Assembly (NCBI GenBank): GCA_928721565.1
Contig: OV788638.1
Coordinates: 1-64,000 of the forward strand
Source of the DNA: an uncultured Clostridia bacterium
Lineage (GTDB): Bacteria; Bacillota; Clostridia; TANB77; CAG-508
Direction: 5' to 3'
Length of the DNA stretch: 64,000 bases
Part shown: positions 17,141 to 24,653 of the stretch, in pieces
How the letters are laid out: each line of letters opens with the position of its first letter
Numbering within the stretch: position 1 is the stretch's first letter
The notes under the pieces: generated by a model
Database searches by the model: none
Told to the model about the DNA's origin: nothing
The model's input: only the letters and a program-made list of their open reading frames with translations
Made by a program: the position numbers and the translations under genes

Positions 17141-18375
17141 ATTTTTATTGATGCCTCCACTTTTGTAAATTCTAGAATCTCTAATCCTTTTTTCACATAT
17201 TTATTTTTCATAAAATACTCCCAAATAACTCCAGATAAGTAGTTTTCAATCATTATCATAGAAATACCTTTATCTATTCCTATACACTCTTCTGAAATCC
17301 AAGGTTCTGTATTTTCTAAATTATATGCATCTTTAAAACCATATTTTCCCCAAAGCTTATGAAAATTATTGTAGTAATTTTCTACTGCCCTAATACTTAT
17401 ATCTGGTGTAAACACTATCGAACCAATTGCACCACAAGGTGCAACAGTTCCATCATTTTGATTATCTAAATCTGCCAGTGCTGGCATTGCACCATATCCT
17501 CCAGAATATCCTTTTGGACCTACACATGCAGTAAGTCCCCATGAGTTTTCACCATATGTTTTAAATCTATTGCTATTTTTTATACAAAATTTTCTATTAG
17601 CAAGAGTCGCTCTTCTGGAATTTTCAAACCAATCAATCCCATTCTTATCTTTTAGCCCTCTAAAGTCAATCCATGCATGAGAATATTGATATGTAAATAA
17701 AGTTCCACAATATGTATAAATTATATTTTTTTCATCTAAGTAGTCTTTTTTATCCTTTTTAAAAAAATCATATAAAACTTTATTAATCGGATAAGTTGGA
17801 GATGCCACTCCTAAAATATATAAAATTAATTGTTCTGCATACATATCCCAATGACCTTCAAATCCTTTTTCTTTAGAATATCCCATATAAAATTGATTAA
17901 CCTTTTTGTCTACATACCAATTCCAATTTATTTGTTTATATAATAGCTCCGCCTTTTCTTTAACTTTTCCTCCAAAATATTCACCAGCAAAAATTGCACC
18001 ACAAATAAATATAGCTGTATCTATAATTGAATTTTCTGAATTCCATTCTCTTTGTGCAGTTTCCATATTAATAAAATGATAAAAAAAACCATTTATATTT
18101 TCCAAACTATTTAAAAATGTATCTAATGTCCCCTCTACTCTTTCATTAGCTTTTTCATAAGTAATCCAATTTCTTTCCACCCCTATTGCTAATGCAGCTA
18201 GCCCATATCCAACAGACGCAATACTTGCAATTTCTGGTGCAAAAGCACTTTTGTCTCTAATCAATCCATATCCTTTACTTTTTTTATTATTATTTGCTTC
18301 TTTTGTAAAAAAATTATAATCCCCTTGTAACTCTTTTTTTAATATATCTATACCTGTAAGAAATTTTTTCTTCAT
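17137..18375 (-). CDS. GH144-type glucanase (glucoamylase-like, PF10091)
   Basis: Resembles the family first annotated as glucoamylase and now known to include endo-beta-1,2-glucanases (GH144). Recognisable blocks are YGLAALAIGVERNWITYEKA, YMGYSKEKGFEGHWDMYAEQLILYILG, YSHAWIDFRGLKD, NRKFCIKN, WGLTACVGPKGYSGGYGAMP, GTVAPCGAIGSI, and the C-terminal LWGKYGFKDAYN with ISEECIGIDKGISMIMIENY. It forms a toroid of helices in known members. The start at 18375 (MKKKFLTG) is chosen because GGAGG lies 5 bp upstream; longer in-frame starts run into the decayed asnB copy. No signal peptide, so the substrate must be imported or small. It leads the two-gene unit with the GH3 gene. Confidence 0.8.
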   Translation of the reverse strand: MKKKFLTGIDILKKELQGDYNFFTKEANNNKKSKGYGLIRDKSAFAPEIASIASVGYGLAALAIGVERNWITYEKANERVEGTLDTFLNSLENINGFFYHFINMETAQREWNSENSIIDTAIFICGAIFAGEYFGGKVKEKAELLYKQINWNWYVDKKVNQFYMGYSKEKGFEGHWDMYAEQLILYILGVASPTYPINKVLYDFFKKDKKDYLDEKNIIYTYCGTLFTYQYSHAWIDFRGLKDKNGIDWFENSRRATLANRKFCIKNSNRFKTYGENSWGLTACVGPKGYSGGYGAMPALADLDNQNDGTVAPCGAIGSIVFTPDISIRAVENYYNNFHKLWGKYGFKDAYNLENTEPWISEECIGIDKGISMIMIENYLSGVIWEYFMKNKYVKKGLEILEFTKVEASIKI

Positions 18376-18393
18376 ATTTTCCTCCATAACATA

Positions 18394-18423
18394 ATTATAG
18401 TACATTTCTTTTATTATGTTCAA
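18394..18423 (-). promoter_or_regulatory. Promoter of the GH144-GH3 operon
   Basis: Minus strand -35 TTGAAC (18418-18423), 18-bp spacer, -10 TATAAT (18394-18399), about 20 bp upstream of the start codon. Confidence 0.65.
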
Positions 18424-18424
18424 T

Positions 18425-19031
18425 GGAAATTTTTGAGCATAATTTGCTACCACTTGATATTTATTCTATAGACTATATTAATAAAAGCATACACTTAGTA
18501 TGTTTTTCCCCTCACAGGGTAAGCCGTTTAACTTTCCTCATTTACTCGCTTGATTTACTATACAAGGTTACGTATATCTTTTGGGCTTCGACTTGTTAGG
18601 TAGCCTTACCCTTTTGCATAGCATTAATGGCGATATATACCTCCAGTACGGACTTTCACCGATTAGCTAAACAACATGCCTGTCGCACCATATATAAAAG
18701 ACTAATATGTAATCTTTTTATTTAAACATTCCTGTCTGGTGGATTAAATTTTTGTAAAGAGTGATTTTCAGCATAATTCTGATAATTACTACATGTTTGG
18801 AATATTCCTTGGGAAATAAAAGCTCTTAATGGTCGAGAAAAAGGTTTGCTTCGATATGTTTCTCGTAAATTTTTGCCTGCTGAAATTGTGGATAGAAAAA
18901 AGAGTCCTTATCCAAAGACTCACAATCCAACTTATTTGGCAAAGGTAAAATCTATGCTCTCAGAAATAATGGCTTACCTTTGCCAAGTTAATATGTGGCT
19001 TGAAAAGTATCAGCCTACAATGCATATATAA
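18425..19031 (+). pseudogene. Decayed, rearranged partial copy of asnB
   Basis: Pieces nearly identical to the intact asnB are present out of order with large deletions. 18430-18480 matches about 13873-13930; 18728-18800 matches the PP-loop area joined to about 13930-13975; 18795-18962 matches about 14512-14690; the end matches about 14806-14865. The last 235 bp read as an open frame (LLRYVSRKFLPAEIVDRKKSPYPKTH in segments) but lack all catalytic parts. A group II intron fragment interrupts it. Few differences from asnB indicate recent duplication. Confidence 0.85.
18480..18688 (-). mobile_element. Group II intron 5' fragment
   Basis: On the minus strand it starts GTGCGAC, followed by GGTGAAAGTCC and a GTCGAAGCC segment, the typical 5' end and early domain I of bacterial group II introns. 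No intron-encoded reverse transcriptase and no domain V follow, so this is a truncated, inactive remnant inside the broken asnB copy. The 3' border is uncertain. Confidence 0.6.
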
Positions 19032-19044
19032 AAATATGCATATA

Positions 19045-19187
19045 GAACAAAAGCGGACATTAATAACTTTTGTACTTATTAAAACATTTTGAAGTCCGCG
19101 TCTTTGTTCGTGCGCGAAATTTGCAAAGCAAATTTCTGTGCAATATATTTATATTATAGGAAGTTCAGAGAACTTTCCTATAATATA
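19045..19187. other. Second structured intergenic element, like 7751-7892
   Basis: GAACAAAAGCGGAC (from 19045) pairs with GTCCGC..TTTGTTC (19094-19109). A hairpin AAATTTGC/GCAAATTT and a long stem 19150-19166 with 19170-19187 containing ATAGGAA follow. The order and key words match the element beside the insertion sequence. Confidence 0.55.
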
Positions 19188-19189
19188 AA

Positions 19190-19216
19190 ATAAGTGGGAT
19201 ATAATGTCCCACTTAT
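19190..19216 (-). terminator. Terminator of the arn-like operon
   Basis: AAGTGGGA/TCCCACTT stem with a TATAATG-type loop followed by an AT-rich, T-containing tract on the minus strand, next to the stop of the last gene. Confidence 0.6.
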
Positions 19217-19219
19217 AAC

Positions 19220-19561
19220 TTACATATAATATATTAATATTCCTAACAGAATAAGCCCATTGCCTAAGATTTTCTTTTTAGTAATCTTTTCGCCAAGAAT
19301 TCTATTACTTAAAATCATTACAAAAAGATAACCCAAAGATTCTATTATTGGCTCGTTTTTATAAGGAACCCCTTTTAGTCCAAACACTACAAGCACAGTT
19401 GAGATTACCATTAAAATATAACCTGTTATTACATATACATTTAAATATTCTTTTAAAACTGAATTATAAGATTTGGAAGCACTTTTTTTCAAAATAATTT
19501 GAGATATTGAGCTTACCAAAACTGCCAAAATCAATAATACTACATATTTATTCATCTTCAT
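19220..19561 (-). CDS. Small DMT/SMR-family membrane protein, ArnE/ArnF-like subunit
   Basis: 113-residue, four-helix membrane protein of the drug/metabolite transporter fold (EamA half). It shows SSISQIILKKSASKS in helix 1, a Gly-rich helix 3 (LGYLFVMILSNRILGEKIT) and a final helix ILGNGLILLGILIYYM. It overlaps the preceding, similarly small membrane gene by 14 bp, suggesting an obligate heterodimer like ArnE-ArnF, the undecaprenyl-phosphate-aminosugar flippase. Last gene of the operon. Drug efflux is the alternative, but the context favours lipid-linked sugar flipping. Confidence 0.7.
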   Translation of the reverse strand: MKMNKYVVLLILAVLVSSISQIILKKSASKSYNSVLKEYLNVYVITGYILMVISTVLVVFGLKGVPYKNEPIIESLGYLFVMILSNRILGEKITKKKILGNGLILLGILIYYM

Positions 19562-19946
19562 TATTCACTATAATTGTTCCTATTATTACAATTAATACTC
19601 CTATTACATTTTTTATTGTTATTGTATCATTAAATATTAGAATTGCCCATACAATTGACCAAAGTAATCCCATAGCTTTATTTGCATACGCTATTGAAAT
19701 ATCAAATTTTTTTAATAATTGTTGCCAAATAATTGCATATACACCTAAAATCATCATTTCTATTCCATAGTATAATATAAATTGAAATGACATAAATTCT
19801 TGGCCTGATGCAAATTTAGCACAAACAGTTGATAATGTATATATTGCAATAACAATCTGAAGAATACATATATCTTTTAACTTTGTTTTCTTCTTTTTTT
19901 CGTTATCTAACTTTACTAATTTTGTTTTATCTACTTCTTCATTCAT
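19548..19946 (-). CDS. Small DMT/SMR-family membrane protein, partner subunit
   Basis: 132 residues; the N-terminal 22 are charged and cytosolic (VDKTKLVKLDNEKKKKTKLKD), then four membrane helices. It has the SMR-type pattern of a first helix ending STVCAKFASG, and the closing IKNVIGVLIVIIGTIIVNNED. It pairs with the downstream gene through a 14-bp overlap. Proposed as the other half of a heterodimeric flippase, because the rest of the operon builds a polyprenyl-linked amino sugar. Confidence 0.7.
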   Translation of the reverse strand: MNEEVDKTKLVKLDNEKKKKTKLKDICILQIVIAIYTLSTVCAKFASGQEFMSFQFILYYGIEMMILGVYAIIWQQLLKKFDISIAYANKAMGLLWSIVWAILIFNDTITIKNVIGVLIVIIGTIIVNNEDE

Positions 19947-19966
19947 TAGAAATTAATTCTCCTTTT

Positions 19967-21094
19967 CTAAATTGCTAAAATATAATATCCATATCTTGTT
20001 GAGCTATCAACAATTTTATGAGAATTTATTTTTTCTATTGGACTCACATAATAAATATATTCCGGATGCTCTTTTTTTACTTTTTCTAGTTCTTCTATAT
20101 CTGCTTCTGTAAAAATGAATTTGATAACCGCCTTTTTAGGTTCTACAACTTTTGTAAAATCTGGGGCATTTCCTAAAGCAACATCTATAACCATTTTTAA
20201 AAAATCATATCCTGTTGAAATTTTTACTAAATCTGAGCCTATGCAATCTCCACCCATTCTAGCCCCAATTTCAATTATCTTTACTTTTCCATCAGATGTA
20301 ATTTTAAATTCTGCATGTGATGCTCCATTTGTAATTTGTAAACTATTTAATCCTGCAAAAACTTCTTTTTTTATTTTCTCTAACATTTCTGAATCTAATC
20401 CTGCCGGTTGAGTATGTCCTGTTTCTATAAAATGTGGTGCACCTGTTGTTTGCTTTCTAGTTACTGTCAACAATGTATGTTTTCCTTTATACGAAATACT
20501 TTCAGCACTAAACTCATCTCCAGTTATATATTCTTCTATAATAGCCATTTTTTCAAATGAAACCTCAACAGCTGTTTCTATTGCTTCTTTTAACTTTCCA
20601 GATTTTACTTCTTCCCAATTCTCTATTTTATTGATTGATCTGCTTCCAGACCTATCTGTTGGTTTTACAATAATTGGCATTGAAAAATCACTTATTTTAG
20701 ATATTTCTTCTTTTCCTGTACCTGTAACTTTTGCAAATTTAGGAACTGATACTCCATTTGTTAAAAATGCATTTCGCATTTCATATTTATTTGTAGATAA
20801 TTTTGTACATTCAAGGCTATTTCCTACAAGTCCTAATTTATCTGCCAAATAGTTTACTGTTAATGTGGCCAAATCTGATGCAACTGAAATAACCGCATCT
20901 GGCTTTATTTCTTTACATTTATCTAATATCTTATCTTTTTCTACTATACTTATTGGATAAAAATAATCTGCAAAGTCAGCACCAACAGCACCTTCTACCC
21001 AAGCAAATACATGCGTTTCATACCCTAGTTCTTTAGCTTTTATTATGAGTGGCATCTGAAAATTATTTGCTCCTATAATAACAATTTTTTTCAT
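19967..21094 (-). CDS. ATP-grasp ligase
   Basis: 375-residue ATP-grasp protein of the PurK/carbamoyl-phosphate-synthase-like type. The N-terminal pre-grasp domain starts KKIVIIGANNFQMPLIIKAKELGYE; the ATP-binding part has MPIIVKPTDRSGSRSI, EEYITGDEFSAES, a metal-binding segment VKIIEIGARMGGDCIGSDLV, and a C-terminal domain. Such enzymes join a carboxylate to an amine or thiol via an acyl-phosphate. Between an aminotransferase and a flippase pair it could attach an amino acid to the sugar amine; this is inference. Start ATG has a GGAAG-type site upstream. Confidence 0.75.
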   Translation of the reverse strand: MKKIVIIGANNFQMPLIIKAKELGYETHVFAWVEGAVGADFADYFYPISIVEKDKILDKCKEIKPDAVISVASDLATLTVNYLADKLGLVGNSLECTKLSTNKYEMRNAFLTNGVSVPKFAKVTGTGKEEISKISDFSMPIIVKPTDRSGSRSINKIENWEEVKSGKLKEAIETAVEVSFEKMAIIEEYITGDEFSAESISYKGKHTLLTVTRKQTTGAPHFIETGHTQPAGLDSEMLEKIKKEVFAGLNSLQITNGASHAEFKITSDGKVKIIEIGARMGGDCIGSDLVKISTGYDFLKMVIDVALGNAPDFTKVVEPKKAVIKFIFTEADIEELEKVKKEHPEYIYYVSPIEKINSHKIVDSSTRYGYYILAI

Positions 21095-21128
21095 TTAGAA
21101 ACTTCCTTTCTTCCACTTGATTAGTGAA

Positions 21129-22265
21129 TTAATTAGTTTTTTCATAAAATTCTTTTATTGCTTTTATTACTTTATCTTGTTCTTTTTGAGTTAATCCATA
21201 ATACATTGGCAATCTTACTAGCTTTTCACTCTCAGCTGTTGTATATTTATCTTCTCCATTAAACCTTCCAAATCTCTTTCCTGCAGGAGAATCATGTAAT
21301 GGAATATAATGAAATACAGATTGTATTTCATTTTCTTTTAAGTATTTAATCAGTGCTGTTCTTTCTTCTAGATTTTTCGCTTTTATGTAAAACATATGTG
21401 CATTATGAGTACTATATTCTGGAACATATTGTAATGTTATTTTTCCACTATTTTCTAGTTCTTGTAAATTTTCTTTATAATACTCCCATGCAGATAATCT
21501 TGCATTATTAATTTCTTCTGCCATTTCAAGTTGAGGATATAAATATGCACAATTTAATTCGCTTGGCAAATATGATGAACCATAATCTACCCATGTATAT
21601 TTATCAATTTCTCCTCTAAAGAATTTATTTCTGTTAGTTCCTTTTTCTCTTATTATTTCAGCTCTTTCTATCAATTCTGGATCATTTATTACAATAGCTC
21701 CACCTTCTCCCATGCTGTAATTTTTAGTTTCGTGAAAACTATAACATCCAAGATCTGCAATTGTCCCTAAATATTTTTCTTTGTATTTAGACATAAAACC
21801 TTGTGCTGCATCTTCTACAACTTTTAAATTATGTTTCTTAGCAATTTTCATAATTTTATCCATATCTGGTGAAATTCCTGCATAGTGAACTACTGCAATC
21901 GCTTTAGTTTTAGGCGTTATTGCTTCTTCAATTTTATTTTCATCAATATTCATTGTTTTAGGATTTATATCTACAAAAACAACTTTTGCCCCAACCATAA
22001 TAAATGCATCTGCTGTTGATACAAATGTATATGATGGCATTATTACTTCATCTCCTGGTTGTAAATTCAATAAAATTGCAGTCATCTCAAGAGCATCAGT
22101 ACAAGATGTTGTTAATAATACTTTTGTGGCATTAAATTTATCTTCCATCCATTTACTACATTTTTTTGTAAATTCTCCATCTCCACAAATTTTTCTACTT
22201 TTTATTGCTTTTTTTATACAATCTAATGAACCTTCTACATAAATTGGTATATTAAATCCTATCAT
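21129..22265 (-). CDS. DegT/DnrJ/EryC1-family sugar aminotransferase, RffA/WecE-like
   Basis: PLP-dependent transaminase acting on nucleotide-linked 4-keto-6-deoxy sugars. Features are the N-terminus IPIYVEGSLDCI, TTSCTDALEM, GDEVIMPSYTF, VVEDAAQG, and the PLP lysine in FHETKNYSMGEGGA. YGSSYLPSELNCAYL follows, and the substrate tail HYIPLHDSPAGKRFG. These match RffA, which makes dTDP-4-amino-4,6-dideoxygalactose. Length of 378 is normal. The nucleotide-sugar synthesis genes (rmlA/rmlB type) are not in the window. It is the amino-group-introducing step of the operon. Confidence 0.85.
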   Translation of the reverse strand: MIGFNIPIYVEGSLDCIKKAIKSRKICGDGEFTKKCSKWMEDKFNATKVLLTTSCTDALEMTAILLNLQPGDEVIMPSYTFVSTADAFIMVGAKVVFVDINPKTMNIDENKIEEAITPKTKAIAVVHYAGISPDMDKIMKIAKKHNLKVVEDAAQGFMSKYKEKYLGTIADLGCYSFHETKNYSMGEGGAIVINDPELIERAEIIREKGTNRNKFFRGEIDKYTWVDYGSSYLPSELNCAYLYPQLEMAEEINNARLSAWEYYKENLQELENSGKITLQYVPEYSTHNAHMFYIKAKNLEERTALIKYLKENEIQSVFHYIPLHDSPAGKRFGRFNGEDKYTTAESEKLVRLPMYYGLTQKEQDKVIKAIKEFYEKTN

Positions 22266-22286
22266 TTTTATCCTCTTCTTTCTATT

Positions 22287-23630
22287 TTAGTTATAAGCCG
22301 GTATTACATATGAGAATATCGCTTTAAATGATATTGCAATAATTAATAACATTATCATTATAATTATAATATTTCTTATTTTTTCTGACTTTATAAATTT
22401 TTCTAGCATTGTCTGAATTCCATTTACCACAAAATACATAAATGGTATTATAATTCCCATTATATATCTACCCTGTGGTTGAAAATCACTTGTATATGAA
22501 TATATAATACTTAAAAGTATTGGTATAATAATTGCTATTACAAAAATATAATTTAAAATATATTTACTTTTTTCCTCTTTTTTATAAATAAATAAATCTT
22601 TAAATTTTAATAAACATCCAAGTCCTCCTATTGACCAAAGGCTCAAATATGAATAATATATTTTATTTGACGTTAATATACTCTGATATCCGAATATTCC
22701 CACAAAACTTTTGACTGTTGTCTTAGCCCATGCATCTTCATTTAACATGTGCCAAATGCTTTCATTACTACTTTCTGGTGTTTTTCTTACTGATGGCTTA
22801 TATTGTTCTAAAGCATATTTATCTCCATATTCATTTTGTGTCTTGGTTCCTAATATATCTCCATCATAAATTATTGCATTCCTTACAAACCACCAACCAG
22901 CAACTGCAAAAGCTACACTTGCTACTATTAAAGCTTTTTTTGCAATTTCTTTTGCATCCATTTTGTTCAAAACAGCTGAACTTAAGCAAATTAATACACT
23001 ACATAGAATATATCCATATGCATTGTAATATGTTAAAGCACAAAAACCAACTGCTCCACCTAGTAATATACAATGTTTTGTTTTCCAATTGCTTTCCAAT
23101 CCTAATATCCATAAATAAATTATCATAGATATTGCTAAAATTGCAGTTGAATCATTATTTATATACGAAGCTAAAAATGCAGTTATTGGCTGAAATGCAA
23201 TAAATACTATAAATAAATATTTGTAAATTCCTTTATCTTTAAAAAGTTTATTCGCAATCTTTATTACAAAGTATATTGTCAATGTCATACTTATTGTACT
23301 TACAAGCCTTGCCGCTACTACTAATGCAAATTGTTGTGTAGTAAAAATTGATGCTATCTTTACAAATACTGCACAAATCATATATGTAAGAATTGGTTGA
23401 AACGCATACGAAATTCCCCAAGCTGAATCTCGTATACTTTCATCTCTTCCATCTGGTATTGAATTATGTTCTGCAATATATTTACAAATATCCCATTTCA
23501 TTTTTTCGTCTGGGCATGAATTATATGGTTGTGATACTGTCCATATTAAATAATAACAAAATAAACCAATTAAAAATATAGCCATTACAATTTTCTTATT
23601 TTTTTTGCATATTTCTAAAATTTTATCCAT
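22287..23630 (-). CDS. GT-C-type membrane glycosyltransferase (DUF2142/PMT-like)
   Basis: 447 residues with about ten to eleven predicted membrane helices. The first loop has SQPYNSCPDEKMKWD, the acidic DE motif expected of lipid-phosphate-sugar-dependent GT-C enzymes. A further outward loop contains WHMLNEDAWAKTTVKSF. It would use the polyprenyl-phosphate sugar made by the neighbouring GT2 and transfer it to an external acceptor, as ArnT does to lipid A; the acceptor here (teichoic acid, surface glycan, protein) is unknown. It overlaps the GT2 gene by 8 bp. Confidence 0.7.
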   Translation of the reverse strand: MDKILEICKKNKKIVMAIFLIGLFCYYLIWTVSQPYNSCPDEKMKWDICKYIAEHNSIPDGRDESIRDSAWGISYAFQPILTYMICAVFVKIASIFTTQQFALVVAARLVSTISMTLTIYFVIKIANKLFKDKGIYKYLFIVFIAFQPITAFLASYINNDSTAILAISMIIYLWILGLESNWKTKHCILLGGAVGFCALTYYNAYGYILCSVLICLSSAVLNKMDAKEIAKKALIVASVAFAVAGWWFVRNAIIYDGDILGTKTQNEYGDKYALEQYKPSVRKTPESSNESIWHMLNEDAWAKTTVKSFVGIFGYQSILTSNKIYYSYLSLWSIGGLGCLLKFKDLFIYKKEEKSKYILNYIFVIAIIIPILLSIIYSYTSDFQPQGRYIMGIIIPFMYFVVNGIQTMLEKFIKSEKIRNIIIIMIMLLIIAISFKAIFSYVIPAYN

Positions 23631-24573
23631 TGTTAGTTTTTTCTCCCTTTTCCACTTTTTCTATAATATATGGTGGTCTTTTTCTTGCTGCATCAAAAGT
23701 TCTCCATAAATACTCTCCAAGTATTCCAATTGATAACATTATAATTCCAAATCCCACTAACATAATTATAATAATCGATGCATATCCCTCAACATCAATT
23801 ATTCCTGTCATTTTTTTATAAATTATAATTACCAACCAAATTAGTGCTATAAAAAAGCTTAAAATTCCTACTGTAGTTATCATTTTTATAGGAAAATATG
23901 AAAAACTTAATAGAGAATCATATACTAATTTGATTTTTTTAGATAATGTCCATCTTGATTTTCCTATTTCTCTTTTTTTTCTAACATATGAAACAGTTGA
24001 TGTTTCAAAACCTGCCCATAAAATTTGACTCATTAATGAAGTATTGCTTTCTTGAATTTTTACTAAAAAATCTATAACCTGTCTATCTATTAAAAATGAA
24101 TCAAATCCTCCTTTTGGCATATTGTGTAATGCTAGTTTTCTCATTAAAAATGCATATAAGTTTGAAAATGCTTTTTGCGTAACAGGCTCATCTCTATCTG
24201 CTCGTACAGCTAAAACAACTTTACTTCCTTCAATATATTTTTTAATCATATCTAATATCATTTCTGATGGCTCTTGCAAGTCAGCAGCTTTCCTTACAGC
24301 GCAATCTCCAGTGCATTGAGACAATCCTGCCAAAATTGCAGAATGTTCTCCAAAATTTCTTGATAATCTTATTGTTTTTATATTAGAATCAATTTTTGCT
24401 AGCTCTTTCATTACTTTATACGAATTATCTTTTGATCCATCATCAACAAATATTAATTCATATTCTATTCCTTCTGGTAATTTTGTAAGTACTTTTTCCT
24501 TTAAGTCAGCATATAATGGCAAAAGATTGTCTTGATTATAATATACTGGAACTACTATTGAAATTTTTTTCAT
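23623..24573 (-). CDS. Polyprenyl-phosphate glycosyltransferase (GT2, ArnC/GtrB/DPM1-like)
   Basis: Transfers a sugar from a nucleotide to undecaprenyl phosphate on the inner leaflet. The catalytic GT-A domain has SIVVPVYYNQDNL, ELIFVDDGSKDNS, RLSRNFGEHSAILAGL and a metal-site region RKAADLQEPSEM in place of the usual DADLQ, so the DxD is altered. KGGFDSFLIDR and KKREIGKSRWTLSKK precede two C-terminal membrane helices. 316 residues is normal for ArnC/GtrB. First gene of the operon. Confidence 0.85.
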   Translation of the reverse strand: MKKISIVVPVYYNQDNLLPLYADLKEKVLTKLPEGIEYELIFVDDGSKDNSYKVMKELAKIDSNIKTIRLSRNFGEHSAILAGLSQCTGDCAVRKAADLQEPSEMILDMIKKYIEGSKVVLAVRADRDEPVTQKAFSNLYAFLMRKLALHNMPKGGFDSFLIDRQVIDFLVKIQESNTSLMSQILWAGFETSTVSYVRKKREIGKSRWTLSKKIKLVYDSLLSFSYFPIKMITTVGILSFFIALIWLVIIIYKKMTGIIDVEGYASIIIIMLVGFGIIMLSIGILGEYLWRTFDAARKRPPYIIEKVEKGEKTNNG

Positions 24574-24606
24574 ATTTTTATTTCATTTCCCTTCTTTTAA
24601 TTTTAT

Positions 24607-24634
24607 CACAATATATCAATCACAATATATCAAT
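24607..24634. repeat. Two tandem 14-bp units upstream of the arn-like operon
   Basis: CACAATATATCAAT occurs twice in direct succession, 24607-24620 and 24621-24634, in the promoter region of the operon. The minus strand contains TTGATA words that could form overlapping -35 elements, or a regulator binding site. Confidence 0.6.
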
Positions 24635-24653
24635 TTAGTTAAATGCATTTTAT

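Noticed and set aside
18846..19031. A 61-residue gene with AsnB-like sequence
   Set aside because: Fragment of the decayed asnB copy, lacking all catalytic motifs and any start context.
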